Source of the DNA: JBCBDX01 sp038529265
GTDB lineage: Bacteria; Pseudomonadota; Alphaproteobacteria; Rhizobiales; Rhizobiaceae
DNA: 64,000 nt
NCBI GenBank assembly: GCA_038529265.1
Contig: JBCBDX010000002.1
Location: 361,933 to 425,932 of the forward strand
Direction of reading: 5' to 3'
The notes below the pieces were generated by a model. It made no database searches, had not been told where the DNA came from, and saw only the letters and a list, made by a program, of their open reading frames with translations. Made by a program: the position numbers and the translations under genes. Positions 1 through 8,791 of the stretch are shown here, one piece after another; positions within the stretch are counted from its first letter, which is position 1; the number at the start of each line of letters is the position of its first letter.

Positions 1-28
1 TTCGGCATTCCAGAGTACAGAATAGTCA

Positions 29-57
29 TTGACATGGACTTACTTTAAGCCTAATCC
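29..57 (+). promoter_or_regulatory. candidate promoter of rplM-rpsI
   Basis: A perfect TTGACA box at 29-34 is followed after 17 bases by CTAATC/TAATCC, a weak match to the alphaproteobacterial -10 element. It lies about 135 bases upstream of rplM, leaving a long untranslated leader. The -35 box is convincing; the -10 is poor, so the call is tentative. Confidence 0.4.
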
Positions 58-191
58 GCCACGATCCGGCATCGCATCAGTGAGTGCCGGTGTTTTTTGT
101 CGGCTTTGCCGGCAATCCAAGCAACAAGAAACGCCCGCCGGGCTGCTTTGTGCAGTGATGGATGGGATCGACCTGAACAAAGGAAAACGCC

Positions 192-653
192 ATGCGAACT
201 TTTTCGCAAAAACCTGCCGATGTGCAGAAGAAATGGCTGCTGATCGATGCGGAAGGTATGGTCGTTGGCCGCCTCGCCTCAATCGTTGCCATGCGCCTAC
301 GCGGCAAGCATAAGCCGACTTACACACCGCATGTTGATGATGGCGACAATGTCATTGTGATCAACGCGGACAAGGTTGTCTTCACCGGCAACAAGCGGGC
401 CAACAAGAAATATTACTGGCACACCGGCCATCCGGGCGGCATCAAGGAGCGCACAGCTGAAGCGCTTTTGACGGGTCGTTTTCCGGAGCGTGTCGTCGAA
501 AAGGCCGTTGAACGCATGATCCCGCGCGGACCGCTTGGCCGCCGCCAGATGAAGAATTTGCGCGTTTACGCCGGTGCTGACCATCCGCACGAAGCACAAC
601 AGCCGGAAGTTGTTGATATTGCTTCCATGAACTCCAAGAACAAGAAGGCCTGA
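192..653 (+). CDS. rplM: 50S ribosomal protein L13
   Basis: Encodes ribosomal protein L13 (153 aa), an early-assembly protein of the large subunit. The sequence carries the family signatures VGRLAS near residue 24, [11 protein letters not shown] near residue 37 and the C-terminal [15 protein letters not shown] block. Its length is normal for alphaproteobacterial L13. The start at 192 is preceded by AAAGGAAAACGCC, which contains a usable ribosome binding site. It is followed after 8 bases by rpsI, the pairing found in most bacteria, so the two are almost certainly cotranscribed. Confidence 0.98.
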   Translation: MRTFSQKPADVQKKWLLIDAEGMVVGRLASIVAMRLRGKHKPTYTPHVDDGDNVIVINADKVVFTGNKRANKKYYWHTGHPGGIKERTAEALLTGRFPERVVEKAVERMIPRGPLGRRQMKNLRVYAGADHPHEAQQPEVVDIASMNSKNKKA

Positions 654-661
654 TTAGAAAT

Positions 662-1213
662 ATGGCTGAGATCAATTCCCTTGAAGAACTGGGCGCAGCA
701 ACAGGTGTCGTTGAGGCGCCTGCTGAAAACACGGCTCCAGTTTATACACAAAAGCTCGACGAACAGGGCCGCGCTTATGCAACCGGCAAGCGTAAAGATG
801 CTGTCGCTCGCGTCTGGATCAAGCCGGGCACTGGTAAAATCACCGTTGAAGGCGAGCCAAAAAAACGCGAAGTGCGTTCAAACACACGCAAAGAGCGCGC
901 AAAGGCAAGCAAAGCCCGCGACGTTTCTGAGTATTTTGCACGCCCCGTGCTGCAAATGATCGTGAAGCAACCGCTTGTCGCTGTGAACCGAGAAACACAG
1001 TATGATGTTGTCATCACTGTTTCCGGCGGCGGTCTTTCCGGCCAAGCGGGCGCGGTTCGTCACGGCATCTCCAAGGCGCTGACACATTATGAGCCCGAGC
1101 TGCGCTCAACCTTGAAAAAAGGTGGGTTCCTGACACGCGACAGCCGTGTCGTTGAGCGGAAGAAATATGGCAAGGCGAAAGCCCGTCGTTCCTTTCAGTT
1201 CTCCAAGCGCTAA
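662..1213 (+). CDS. rpsI: 30S ribosomal protein S9 with basic insertion
   Basis: Ribosomal protein S9 (183 aa), a small-subunit head protein whose C-terminal tail reaches the P-site tRNA. The conserved blocks [14 protein letters not shown] (residues 39-52), [15 protein letters not shown] and the C-terminal RRSFQFSKR are intact. It is longer than the roughly 155-160 aa expected for rhizobial S9. About 21 extra residues (65-85, nt 854-916), rich in Lys and Arg, sit between GKITVEG and DVSEYFARP, where relatives have only a short turn. The insertion is in frame and the rest of the protein aligns normally, so the gene is probably functional. The non-conserved N-terminal extension is usual for this order. 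Confidence 0.97.
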   Translation: MAEINSLEELGAATGVVEAPAENTAPVYTQKLDEQGRAYATGKRKDAVARVWIKPGTGKITVEGEPKKREVRSNTRKERAKASKARDVSEYFARPVLQMIVKQPLVAVNRETQYDVVITVSGGGLSGQAGAVRHGISKALTHYEPELRSTLKKGGFLTRDSRVVERKKYGKAKARRSFQFSKR

Positions 1214-1236
1214 TATTTGCAAATGCATTCTTCGAA

Positions 1237-1264
1237 ACGGGCCCTTCGTGGCCCGTTTTTTTTG
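1237..1264 (+). terminator. rho-independent terminator after rpsI
   Basis: A 7-bp stem ACGGGCC/GGCCCGT (1237-1243 and 1250-1256) with a 6-base loop is followed directly by a run of eight T. It lies 24 bases after the rpsI stop and closes the rplM-rpsI operon. Confidence 0.9.
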
Positions 1265-1330
1265 TTTTTGCAGTTGCTCTGTTCGGCGATTTAAACCAAG
1301 CGATTTTCGAGCTTACAATTCACACCGCAC

Positions 1331-2119
1331 ATGATTGACTACGGAAAATTTTGCTATCTCGACCTGCAAAAAACGGGCAGCACTTTTATTTCACAGATGC
1401 TGAAAGAGTGCTCGCTGTTGCCTGTCGTAAAAGAACACAGCCATCTGGGCATCCGAGATGGCAATGCACTCGACCTGGTCAAACTATTTGCAAGCGGTCG
1501 CTTTAACCAAGCGCTCAGCCGCAATGGTGTCTATCGAAAACACACCATCTACTTCAATTCGATCAGAAATCCGCTGAGCTACTATGCGAGCCTCTACAAT
1601 TTCGGATGTGATGGCAAAGGGTCGTTGTGTCATCGCCTCCAAGAGCAGGGCTTTGGATCGCTTTATCAAAAGAGTGAAGCCGGTTTCTTCAAATGGTTGA
1701 GCTTCGTTTTAGACCCGGAAAATAGCAAACACGTCAGTGCTTCTTACGCCAAATGCGGCGCTGAGTATTATGGATTTCTGACGTTCCGTTTCTTGAGCTT
1801 TTCGATGCCCAATCCAAGGGCCAAGCTCACTAATGTACAGAGCCTGGATCATGCCAAAGCTACCTTTGAAAGAGAGAATATCGTCTCTTTCACCGCACGA
1901 AACGAGGCTTTGGAGAGCGACTTGATGGCACTGATCGACACTCAATTGTCGGACTATATCTCACGCGAGAAAGCATTGGCATTTTTTCAGCGTGGCAAGT
2001 TGAATGCATCAAAGGCCAACTATGCAAGCGCCAAACAGCTTGCTGACAGCGCTCTAGGTTCGCTTGTCAAACAACGCGATATTTTGATTTTCGAGAAGTT
2101 CTATCAAGACGCTTTGTAG
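1331..2119 (+). CDS. sulfotransferase-family protein
   Basis: Predicted cytoplasmic sulfotransferase-like protein of 262 aa. The N-terminus has a 5'-phosphosulfate-binding-type loop, LDLQKTGSTFI (residues 10-20). A second segment, SIRNPLSYYASLYNF (about residues 77-91), matches the 3'-phosphate-binding region of PAPS-dependent sulfotransferases. Such enzymes move sulfate from PAPS to a sugar, lipid or peptide hydroxyl; the acceptor here cannot be told. It is a single gene starting 67 bases after the rpsI terminator, and its base composition is slightly more AT-rich than the ribosomal genes. No signal peptide or membrane segment is seen. Family assignment is moderately firm; substrate is unknown. 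Confidence 0.72.
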   Translation: MIDYGKFCYLDLQKTGSTFISQMLKECSLLPVVKEHSHLGIRDGNALDLVKLFASGRFNQALSRNGVYRKHTIYFNSIRNPLSYYASLYNFGCDGKGSLCHRLQEQGFGSLYQKSEAGFFKWLSFVLDPENSKHVSASYAKCGAEYYGFLTFRFLSFSMPNPRAKLTNVQSLDHAKATFERENIVSFTARNEALESDLMALIDTQLSDYISREKALAFFQRGKLNASKANYASAKQLADSALGSLVKQRDILIFEKFYQDAL

Positions 2120-2222
2120 TACCACTGGCTCTGCAACCATACTCAATATCACATGTTGTTGAGGTGGGATCCAAATGGGTGCTTTGGCGCATATAGCTGT
2201 GACAGACTTCAAAGGAGCCGTC

Positions 2223-2612
2223 ATGATCAGCCGTCGAGTATTTGTCCTTTCAGCCAGCGCGCTTTTTGCCGCCGGTGCATTGCCCGCCTATGCAGCTCAA
2301 GAAGTAACAGCGCAGCAAGCCTATCAGCTCATTCAAGATAACCCCGACATTATCGTTTTGGATATTCGCACAGGACGTGAGTTCCGGTCGGGCCATATCT
2401 CGGGTGCCATAAATATCAACTATTTTGACCAGAACTTCCGCGATCGCATTGCACAATTGGATGGCTCCAAAATTTATATCATGCATTGCGCGGCCGGTGG
2501 CCGGAGTGACGCATCGATCCGCATCTTGCGTAACGCGGGCTTGACCAATGTCTACCATATGGGCGGTGGAACGTCGGAATGGAAAAGCCAAGGCCTCCCA
2601 CTGGTGCGTTGA
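2223..2612 (+). CDS. periplasmic rhodanese-like protein
   Basis: Single-domain rhodanese of 129 aa with an N-terminal export signal (RRVFVLSASALFAAGALPAYA). The rhodanese fold is evident from VLDIRTGREFRSGHI (a CH2A-like motif) and the active-site loop HCAAGGRS, whose Cys would carry the persulfide. The C-terminal GGGTSEWKSQGLP is also typical. The start is set at ATG 2223 because AAAGGAGC lies just upstream; an in-frame ATG at 2175 would put 16 residues ahead of the signal peptide. The physiological sulfur acceptor is unknown. Confidence 0.85.
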   Translation: MISRRVFVLSASALFAAGALPAYAAQEVTAQQAYQLIQDNPDIIVLDIRTGREFRSGHISGAININYFDQNFRDRIAQLDGSKIYIMHCAAGGRSDASIRILRNAGLTNVYHMGGGTSEWKSQGLPLVR

Positions 2613-2673
2613 AACTGTCAGTAGCTTAGGTCAGAGCGCTTCTATTTGGGCGCTTGATGCGCCTAGTGTGGGC

Positions 2674-3207
2674 ATGGACTCATTTTGTTTCATGCTCGAA
2701 GAAGGCAAACCCAACTCTCTTGGTAGAACCATAGAGGTCGTCGATCTCGTTCTTGCCGAACCTGATAGATTTGAAGAGCTGTTTGGCTGTTGGACTGCAG
2801 ACGATGAATGGGTGCGAATGCGCGCCGCAAATGGCGTGAGGCGCGTCTTCAAGGAGCGTCCCCAATGGTTTGATGCCTATTGCGACAGGCTGCTAACCGA
2901 AATCGCTCCCGTAAATCAGCCATCTGCGCGTTGGACACTCTCTCAACTGTGGCTTGAGCACCGCCAGCGACTGACCGCAGCACAACAACACGCAGCGATA
3001 GAATATCTGATTGCGACACTTTCAGAACAGGATGACTGGATCGTGCTCAACATGACCATGAAAACACTATGCACCTATGTGAAAATTGACGAAAGCATCA
3101 CGCAGCGCATCGAGATCCGCGTGCGTATGCTCAGCGAAGACCGAAGAAAATCCGTTGCCAATGGCGCCCGGAAGCTGTTGAAGGCGATGGGACTATCAAC
3201 GCTCTGA
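2674..3207 (+). CDS. hypothetical HEAT-like helical protein
   Basis: A 177-aa soluble protein predicted to be all-helical, with segments such as DEWVRMRAANGVRRVF and DDWIVLNMTMKTLCTYV that resemble HEAT/armadillo repeats found in binding scaffolds. No catalytic motif is visible. The start is uncertain: ATG 2674 or ATG 2692 both fit, and the reading frame stays open upstream into the rhodanese gene. It ends 12 bases before the agmatinase gene, so the two probably share a transcript. Function is unassigned. Confidence 0.6.
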   Translation: MDSFCFMLEEGKPNSLGRTIEVVDLVLAEPDRFEELFGCWTADDEWVRMRAANGVRRVFKERPQWFDAYCDRLLTEIAPVNQPSARWTLSQLWLEHRQRLTAAQQHAAIEYLIATLSEQDDWIVLNMTMKTLCTYVKIDESITQRIEIRVRMLSEDRRKSVANGARKLLKAMGLSTL

Positions 3208-3219
3208 TCGGCATACGCT

Positions 3220-4173
3220 ATGGCCAACAATACAATAGATCACGCCTTCACCGTCCGTGAGTTGGCGAGTGCAGCAACTGACCCGACCTATGCAGGTGCC
3301 CTCTCCTTCATGCGACGCAAATACACCAAACAGCTCAAAGGCGTTGATGTGGCGATCATGGGTATCCCGTTTGATGCGGCCGTTTCTAACAGGCCCGGTG
3401 CGCGTTTTGGACCGCAAGGCATCCGCGCGGCTTCCGCCATTTTCGACAATGATCCGCAATATCCGTTCGGTATTGATCTTTTTCAAAAACTGGCCGTCGT
3501 TGATCGCGGCGACATGCTGCTGGACTATGGCAACCATGCCAAAACGCCAGCGACCATCGAGCGGGAGGCCAAAAAGGTTTTGGCCGCCAACGCATTTCTT
3601 TTGGCTCTGGGCGGCGATCACTTTGTTACATGGCCGCTACTGAAAGCGCATGCCGCCAAGTACGGACCGCTTTCCCTCATTCAGTTTGATGCCCATCAGG
3701 ACACATGGGACGATGATGGCAAACGCATCGACCATGGGACCTTTGTGGGTCGAGCTGCAAAGGAAGGCATCATTGATGTCGACAGTTCCATACAGATTGG
3801 CATCCGCACACAAGCGCCGGATGATTTTGGTATCAAGATCGTGCCTGGACAGGAAGTCGATGAAATGTCAGCGCCTGCGATTGCAGACGTCATCCGTACA
3901 CGGGTCGGCAATCGCCCCACCTATCTGACGTTTGACATTGATTGTCTGGACCCAGCATTCGCGCCGGGAACCGGTACACCCGTTGCGGGCGGACCGTCGA
4001 GCGCCAAGATGCTCTCGGTCATTCGGCAGCTCGGTGATGTGCAGATGATCGGCGCTGATGTAGTGGAAGTTGCGCCCGCCTATGATCATGCCCAGATAAC
4101 AGCGATTGCAGGCGCAACAGTTGCCATGTATCTGCTGGGTTTATTGGCGGAAAAGCGCGCAGCGGCTCTGTGA
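3220..4173 (+). CDS. speB: agmatinase / ureohydrolase
   Basis: Ureohydrolase-family enzyme of 317 aa, most likely agmatinase, which hydrolyses agmatine to putrescine and urea. The two-manganese site motifs are all present: GGDH (about residue 130), FDAHQD (about 153-158) and TFDIDCLDPAFAPGTG (about 237-252). Arginase or guanidinobutyrase activity cannot be excluded from motifs alone, although the sequence is most like alphaproteobacterial SpeB. It lies between a HEAT-like gene and argC; the rplM-rpsI, speB and argC neighbourhood is common in rhizobia, so the link to arginine and polyamine metabolism is plausible. Confidence 0.88.
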   Translation: MANNTIDHAFTVRELASAATDPTYAGALSFMRRKYTKQLKGVDVAIMGIPFDAAVSNRPGARFGPQGIRAASAIFDNDPQYPFGIDLFQKLAVVDRGDMLLDYGNHAKTPATIEREAKKVLAANAFLLALGGDHFVTWPLLKAHAAKYGPLSLIQFDAHQDTWDDDGKRIDHGTFVGRAAKEGIIDVDSSIQIGIRTQAPDDFGIKIVPGQEVDEMSAPAIADVIRTRVGNRPTYLTFDIDCLDPAFAPGTGTPVAGGPSSAKMLSVIRQLGDVQMIGADVVEVAPAYDHAQITAIAGATVAMYLLGLLAEKRAAAL

Positions 4174-4206
4174 AACTGATTCTGCAAACCTCGGCAAACA
4201 ACTGAT

Positions 4207-5130
4207 ATGACTGCGAAAATCTTCATCGACGGCGAACATGGCACGACGGGATTGCAAATCCGCGAACGCCTGGAGGCGCGCGATGATCTGGCGCTTTTAT
4301 CTCTTGGGCATGAAGATCGGCGCGATGCCGACAAGCGCGCCCAGCTGTTAAAGGATGCGGATATCGCGATCCTTTGCCTGCCAGATGACGCCGCGCGAGA
4401 GGCGGTGTCCTTGGCCGCTGATAGCGGCACCCGCTTTGTTGATGCGTCCACTGCTCACCGGACACACCGTGACTGGGTTTATGGTTTTGCCGAAGCTGAA
4501 CCCGGCCAAGCGGCGAAAATAGCCAATGCGCAATTTGTCTCCAACCCGGGTTGCTACTCAACCGGTGCGATTGCCGTTCTGCGTCCCTTGGTCTTGGCGG
4601 GTATCCTGCCAACGGACTATCCCGTTACCATCAATGCCGTTTCCGGCTACACGGGCGGTGGCAAACAATTGATCGCGCAAATGGAAAATACTGATGCGCC
4701 GGACGCCATCACTGCGCCCTACTTTGCATATGCCCTGACGCTCGCGCACAAGCATGTTCCTGAGATCGTGACGCGGTCGGGCCTGACCCGGAAGCCGATC
4801 TTTTCGCCCAATGTTTCAAAGTTCCCGCAAGGCATGCTGGTGAATGTCCCGTTGCATCTGGACATGCTTGCCGGTACGCCATCGCCTGCGCAGCTCCATA
4901 CTGCACTCGCAGACCATTATGCGGGTCAAGAAATCGTTGAAGTTATGCCGACCGAACCGGTAGCTGTTCGTCTTGATCCGACCGAGATGAAAGACACCGA
5001 CCGGATGCGCATCTATGTCACGGCCAATGCAGATGCCGGGCACGTCAACATCATCGCGTCCCTCGACAATTTGGGCAAAGGCGCAAGCGGCGCCGCAGTT
5101 CAAAATCTGGATTTGATGCTGCGCAGCTGA
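4207..5130 (+). CDS. argC: N-acetyl-gamma-glutamyl-phosphate reductase (type 2)
   Basis: Catalyses the NADPH-dependent reduction of N-acetylglutamyl-phosphate in arginine biosynthesis. At 307 aa it belongs to the shorter type-2 ArgC class common in alphaproteobacteria. The N-terminal nucleotide-binding segment FIDGEHGTTGLQIRERL and the active-site motif NPGCYSTGAI (about residues 114-123, catalytic Cys) are intact. It follows speB by 33 bases, in the same direction. Confidence 0.95.
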   Translation: MTAKIFIDGEHGTTGLQIRERLEARDDLALLSLGHEDRRDADKRAQLLKDADIAILCLPDDAAREAVSLAADSGTRFVDASTAHRTHRDWVYGFAEAEPGQAAKIANAQFVSNPGCYSTGAIAVLRPLVLAGILPTDYPVTINAVSGYTGGGKQLIAQMENTDAPDAITAPYFAYALTLAHKHVPEIVTRSGLTRKPIFSPNVSKFPQGMLVNVPLHLDMLAGTPSPAQLHTALADHYAGQEIVEVMPTEPVAVRLDPTEMKDTDRMRIYVTANADAGHVNIIASLDNLGKGASGAAVQNLDLMLRS

Positions 5131-5167
5131 TGCTGCGAAAAGAGGCACACTGACGCCATTATGAGCA

Positions 5168-5189
5168 AGGGGCGATAGCTTTCGCCCTT
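5168..5189 (+). terminator. hairpin after argC
   Basis: Inverted repeat GGGCGA/TCGCCC (5170-5175 and 5182-5187) in the gap between argC and the ABC permease genes. No T-tract follows, so it may be a weak or factor-dependent terminator, or only a stabilising hairpin. Confidence 0.35.
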
Positions 5190-5241
5190 CCCCTACGTCC
5201 ATTTCGCGGTTTTCCTGAAACACTCTCGCGGAGGGGACGGC

Positions 5242-5919
5242 TTGGATCTCAGATTTTTCGAGATTTATCGCAATGGAGACTATCTGCAGCTACTCTTTGA
5301 AGGCGCTGCGCTTTCCATCGGTTTGACTGTAGCTGGCGGCATCGCCGGGTTTGTTTTTGCCGTTTTGCTCGCAGCCAGTCGCCACTTTGAAGTCCCGTTT
5401 CTTCAAACCTTAGCTGCTGCCTATGTCGATTTCATTCGCAACACGCCGCTTGTTGTACAGTTGTTTTTTGTCGCCTTCGGACTGCCGTTGCTGTTTGGCT
5501 ATGCATGGCCATTCTGGGCGCATGCAGCCCTGGCGTTAACGCTCAACTTCTCGGCCTACTTTGCCGAAATTCTGCGTGCGGGGTTCGCCTCGCTACCTAG
5601 AGGCCAGATAGAGGCCGCCATGGCATTGGGGCTCAGAACCAGAATGATCTTTCAAAAGATCATGCTACCGCAGGCAATCGCGGCTATGTATCCCTCGCTC
5701 AACAGCCAGTTCATCTTTCTGTTTTTAACGACTGGTATTATCGCCCAAATTGGCGTGACCGATCTCACTCATGCGGGTCTTTTCATAGACAGCCGCACCT
5801 TTCGATCTTTTGAAGTCTTCATCACGCTAACAGTTCTTTATGTTGTTATTGCACTGAGCTTCAAAGCGCTCCTCAACCGTCTCCACCATTATTCATTTCC
5901 TTGGGTTGGTGCGCGATGA
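5242..5919 (+). CDS. amino-acid ABC transporter permease (HisM/GlnP type)
   Basis: Inner-membrane permease of 225 aa from the polar amino acid transporter family. It has about five hydrophobic helices and the EAA-type coupling loop EAAMALGLRTRMIFQKIMLPQA. FIRNTPLVVQLFF is the characteristic family signature. The start is TTG 5242, chosen because GGAGGGG lies 5-6 bases upstream and no ATG fits. Its stop overlaps the start of the next permease by 4 bases (ATGA), implying translational coupling. Substrate specificity cannot be read from the permease. Confidence 0.9.
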   Translation: MDLRFFEIYRNGDYLQLLFEGAALSIGLTVAGGIAGFVFAVLLAASRHFEVPFLQTLAAAYVDFIRNTPLVVQLFFVAFGLPLLFGYAWPFWAHAALALTLNFSAYFAEILRAGFASLPRGQIEAAMALGLRTRMIFQKIMLPQAIAAMYPSLNSQFIFLFLTTGIIAQIGVTDLTHAGLFIDSRTFRSFEVFITLTVLYVVIALSFKALLNRLHHYSFPWVGAR

Positions 5920-6623
5920 GAGACCTGTTCGGCGATCTGTTTGGCCGCCCGTTTGGCATTGTTCTCTACCAGCTCTTGGAGGCCACACAATTTACGATCT
6001 ACCTGTCGCTCATTGCGTTTCTCGGTGGTGGGCTTGTTGCCTTGATAATCACACTTGCGCGCGTGTCCCCCTCAAAGACTGCTAAGGTGCTAACCACCGG
6101 CTACATTTGGGTATTCCAGTCAGTTCCACTTCTTATGCTGCTCTTCTTATTGGGACTTGGCGTTCCCCGACTATTGGGAGTGAACATCGATCCATGGATT
6201 GCCGCATCGATTGCACTGATTGTCTACACAAGTGCCTATCTTTCGGATGTCTGGTGCGGTGCTGTTGAAGCCATACCGGAGGGCCAGTGGGAGGCCGGGC
6301 GTGTTCTTGGCCTGCGTTTCCTCCCGACTGTTGGGCTGATCATTTTGCCTCAGACATTTCGGCTTTCGTTGGCGCCGACCGTCGGTTTCATGGTGCAGAT
6401 TATCAAAGGCACGTCGCTGGCTTTTATCATCGGCTTTCACGATCTCATGAACGTCGGCAAACGCTGGGCCAACGCACCGGTTGAGGGCACTGAGGCCTTC
6501 GTCATTTATCCGCTTATGGCGCTGATTTACTTTGCGCTCTGTTTCCCGCTTTCGGTCTGGTCACGCCGTTTGGAACGCCGCCTCGGCAGCGCCGCCAATG
6601 ACAATGTGCCCGTTGCAGCATGA
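5916..6623 (+). CDS. amino-acid ABC transporter permease, second subunit
   Basis: Second permease of the same importer (235 aa). It contains WVFQSVPLLMLLFL in the position of the family signature and the coupling loop EAGRVLGLRFLPTVGLIILPQ. The two permeases are expected to form a heterodimer. The start at ATG 5916 overlaps the preceding stop codon; a longer in-frame start at 5901 would overlap more and is less likely. The substrate-binding protein gene follows after 39 bases. No ATP-binding subunit gene is found on either side. Confidence 0.9.
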   Translation: MRDLFGDLFGRPFGIVLYQLLEATQFTIYLSLIAFLGGGLVALIITLARVSPSKTAKVLTTGYIWVFQSVPLLMLLFLLGLGVPRLLGVNIDPWIAASIALIVYTSAYLSDVWCGAVEAIPEGQWEAGRVLGLRFLPTVGLIILPQTFRLSLAPTVGFMVQIIKGTSLAFIIGFHDLMNVGKRWANAPVEGTEAFVIYPLMALIYFALCFPLSVWSRRLERRLGSAANDNVPVAA

Positions 6624-6662
6624 TGCTGCCTCGACCCTCCACAACGAACAGGGAGAACCATC

Positions 6663-7451
6663 ATGTGGAAAACATTCAAAACCAGCGTGCTGGCGCTGGG
6701 CGCCGCAACTACGCTTTTCATCGGACAAGCGGTGGCCGATCTATCCAGTATACTGGAAGAAGGCAGTATTCAGATCGCGATACCAGAGAGCTTTCCGCCC
6801 TTCGGTTCACTGGGTCCTGAAGGCGAGTATGTCGGCTATGATGTCGATGTGGCCAAGTTAATTGCCGAGGATTTGGGCGTTGAACTGGAGTTGGTTCCCG
6901 TTACATCCCAGCAACGCATCCCATTTCTGGAAACTGATCGCGTCGATCTGGTGATTTCATCTATGGGCGCAAACCCGGAAAGAGCAAAGTCGATCTGGTT
7001 TTCGTCCGCTTATGCCCCGTTCTTCTCAGGTGCCTTTGCTGCATCCGACAAGGCCATTTCGTCACTGGATGATCTGGCAGGTATGAGTGTTGGCGTCACC
7101 GGTGGCACCTTGGAAGACTTGGAAATCACGGAGAACGGTCCCGAAAGCATGGAAGTGATCCGCTTCGGCGACAATTCGGCAACGCTTGCAGCCTTCACAT
7201 CCGGTCAGGTCGATGTGCTCGTCACCGGCAACACTGTGGCGGCACAGCTTGCGACAAGCAATCCGGACCTTGATGTAGAAACCAAGTTCATCATCAAAGA
7301 GTCGCCAGCTTTTATCGGCGTGAAAAAGGGAAACTTTGACCTGCTTCAGTGGGTGAACGTATTCATACTGCACAAGCGTTTGGGCGGCCAGTTAAACGAA
7401 CTAAGCGAAACGCATCTCGGCCAAAGCCTCCCGCCGCTTCCGTCACTTTGA
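6663..7451 (+). CDS. amino-acid ABC transporter substrate-binding protein
   Basis: Periplasmic solute-binding protein of family 3 (262 aa). A signal peptide of about 25 residues ends near AVADL. Typical motifs follow: PPFGSLGPEGEYVGYDVDVAKLIA near residue 42 and RIPFLETDRVDLVISSM near residue 80. It binds a polar amino acid or similar small molecule and delivers it to the two upstream permeases. GGGAGAACCATC just before the ATG is a good ribosome binding site. Its place as last gene, with no ATPase gene after it, is unusual for this transporter type. Confidence 0.9.
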   Translation: MWKTFKTSVLALGAATTLFIGQAVADLSSILEEGSIQIAIPESFPPFGSLGPEGEYVGYDVDVAKLIAEDLGVELELVPVTSQQRIPFLETDRVDLVISSMGANPERAKSIWFSSAYAPFFSGAFAASDKAISSLDDLAGMSVGVTGGTLEDLEITENGPESMEVIRFGDNSATLAAFTSGQVDVLVTGNTVAAQLATSNPDLDVETKFIIKESPAFIGVKKGNFDLLQWVNVFILHKRLGGQLNELSETHLGQSLPPLPSL

Positions 7452-7460
7452 CCAATGAAG

Positions 7461-7484
7461 GCCCCGGCTGTTGCCAGCCGGGGC
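7461..7484. terminator. hairpin between convergent genes
   Basis: A 9-bp GC-rich perfect stem GCCCCGGCT/AGCCGGGGC (7461-7469 and 7476-7484) with a 6-base loop lies between the convergent substrate-binding protein and PhoX-like genes. It can act in both directions; the flanking T-runs are short. Confidence 0.7.
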
Positions 7485-7504
7485 ATAATTTAGAGTTATC
7501 CAAA

Positions 7505-8791
7505 TCAGACAGCGATAACGCCGCCATCTTGTTTGGTGACAACGACCACTGATGGACGCGGTGGCATATTGTCGTCAAAGTCTGGCCAACGCGTTGCCGG
7601 GTCCTCAAAAGTCGAGTCTCGCTCAAAGCCGACAAAGTCCTTGGTTCCGTCAGTACCCGGATGCTGAACCGCGAGGAACAAGGTTTGCGAATTGTCAGCG
7701 AAATAAGGGCCGCACAATTCGCCTCCTACAGGACAACGGAAGAAGAGTTTGGAGTGACCGCGAAGTTCGCCGTCTGTCTCGAGCGAGTAAAGACCGTCAG
7801 ACTTGCCAGTGCGCCCCCATCCAGAGCCCTGGTCGGTGGAAATCCACAAACGCCCATCATTGTCGATGGCGCAATTGTCCGGTGAGCCAAACCAACCATT
7901 GTCAGATGTTTCGGGGTTCCACATCGCTCCAACTTCTTGCAGCTTCGGATCGCCACACAAAACGAGAATGGACCAAGTACCGAAGGTCGCAGCGTGATTG
8001 CCTCCCTCTTCCTTGATCTCAATGATGTGGCCAAAGCGACTTTCCGGACGTGGGTTGGCAGCATCAAGCTGCTCCGGCTGGCGGCGAGAGTTGTTGGTGA
8101 GCATGATATATGCAGTACCATCGCCGCGAGGTTGCGCATCTTCCGGGCGGTCCATCGGTGTGGCACCCAATTGGTCTGCAGCCAACCGTGTATCGATTGC
8201 AATATCGGCCTGGCTTTCAAAACCGTTTTCTGCGGTGAGTGGACCCTCCCCGTGAACAAGTGGAAGCCAATGAATGGTGCCGTTTTCATCAAAGCGCGCG
8301 ACATAAAGTGTGCCCTCCGACAACAGCGAAGAACCGAAATGTGAGTTCTCTTCAGTGACCGGCTCTGCTGAAACCCATTTGTATTGATAGTCAAAACGGT
8401 TGTCGTCGCCGGAATAGATCACCAAACGGCCATCGGACGCGATGACGGTTTCAGACCCTTCATGGCGGAAACGACCGAGCGCTGTATGTTTGATTGGTGT
8501 CGCGTCCGGGTTCATAGGATCGACTTCAACGATATAGCCGAAACGATTGGGCTCGTTTGGCTCTTTGTCGATATTGAAGCGATCGTGATATTTGCCCCAC
8601 GCATACCAACGACCCGGTACGCCGTAACGTTCCATGGAAGCCGCTTCGGACTGCGCCGAAACGTCTGGATCACCATCTTCAGTGACGACATCCGTCCAGA
8701 AATAGCCGTGGAAGTTCTCTTCCGCCATCAAATAGGTGCCCCAAGGCGTCATGCCGCCCGCGCAATTGTTGATGGTTCCGAGCACAGTCAT
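7505..8791 (-). CDS. PhoX-like protein, C-terminal fragment
   Basis: The 428-aa C-terminal part of the split phosphatase, beginning at an ATG that overlaps the stop of the N-terminal fragment. It includes the family blocks NNCAGGMTPWGTYLMAEENF, YSGDDNRFDYQYKWVS and GWFGSPDNCAIDNDGRLW, which contribute metal and phosphate ligands. It lacks its own export signal and would stay in the cytoplasm unless joined to the upstream half by frameshifting. Confidence 0.6.
   Translation of the reverse strand: MTVLGTINNCAGGMTPWGTYLMAEENFHGYFWTDVVTEDGDPDVSAQSEAASMERYGVPGRWYAWGKYHDRFNIDKEPNEPNRFGYIVEVDPMNPDATPIKHTALGRFRHEGSETVIASDGRLVIYSGDDNRFDYQYKWVSAEPVTEENSHFGSSLLSEGTLYVARFDENGTIHWLPLVHGEGPLTAENGFESQADIAIDTRLAADQLGATPMDRPEDAQPRGDGTAYIMLTNNSRRQPEQLDAANPRPESRFGHIIEIKEEGGNHAATFGTWSILVLCGDPKLQEVGAMWNPETSDNGWFGSPDNCAIDNDGRLWISTDQGSGWGRTGKSDGLYSLETDGELRGHSKLFFRCPVGGELCGPYFADNSQTLFLAVQHPGTDGTKDFVGFERDSTFEDPATRWPDFDDNMPPRPSVVVVTKQDGGVIAV

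Noticed and set aside
1146..1334. 62-residue frame across the end of rpsI
   Set aside because: It overlaps rpsI in another frame and runs through the rpsI terminator, so it is a chance frame.
4223..4612. 129-residue minus-strand frame inside argC
   Set aside because: It is the antisense shadow of argC, has low-complexity Arg/His/Pro content and no ribosome binding site.
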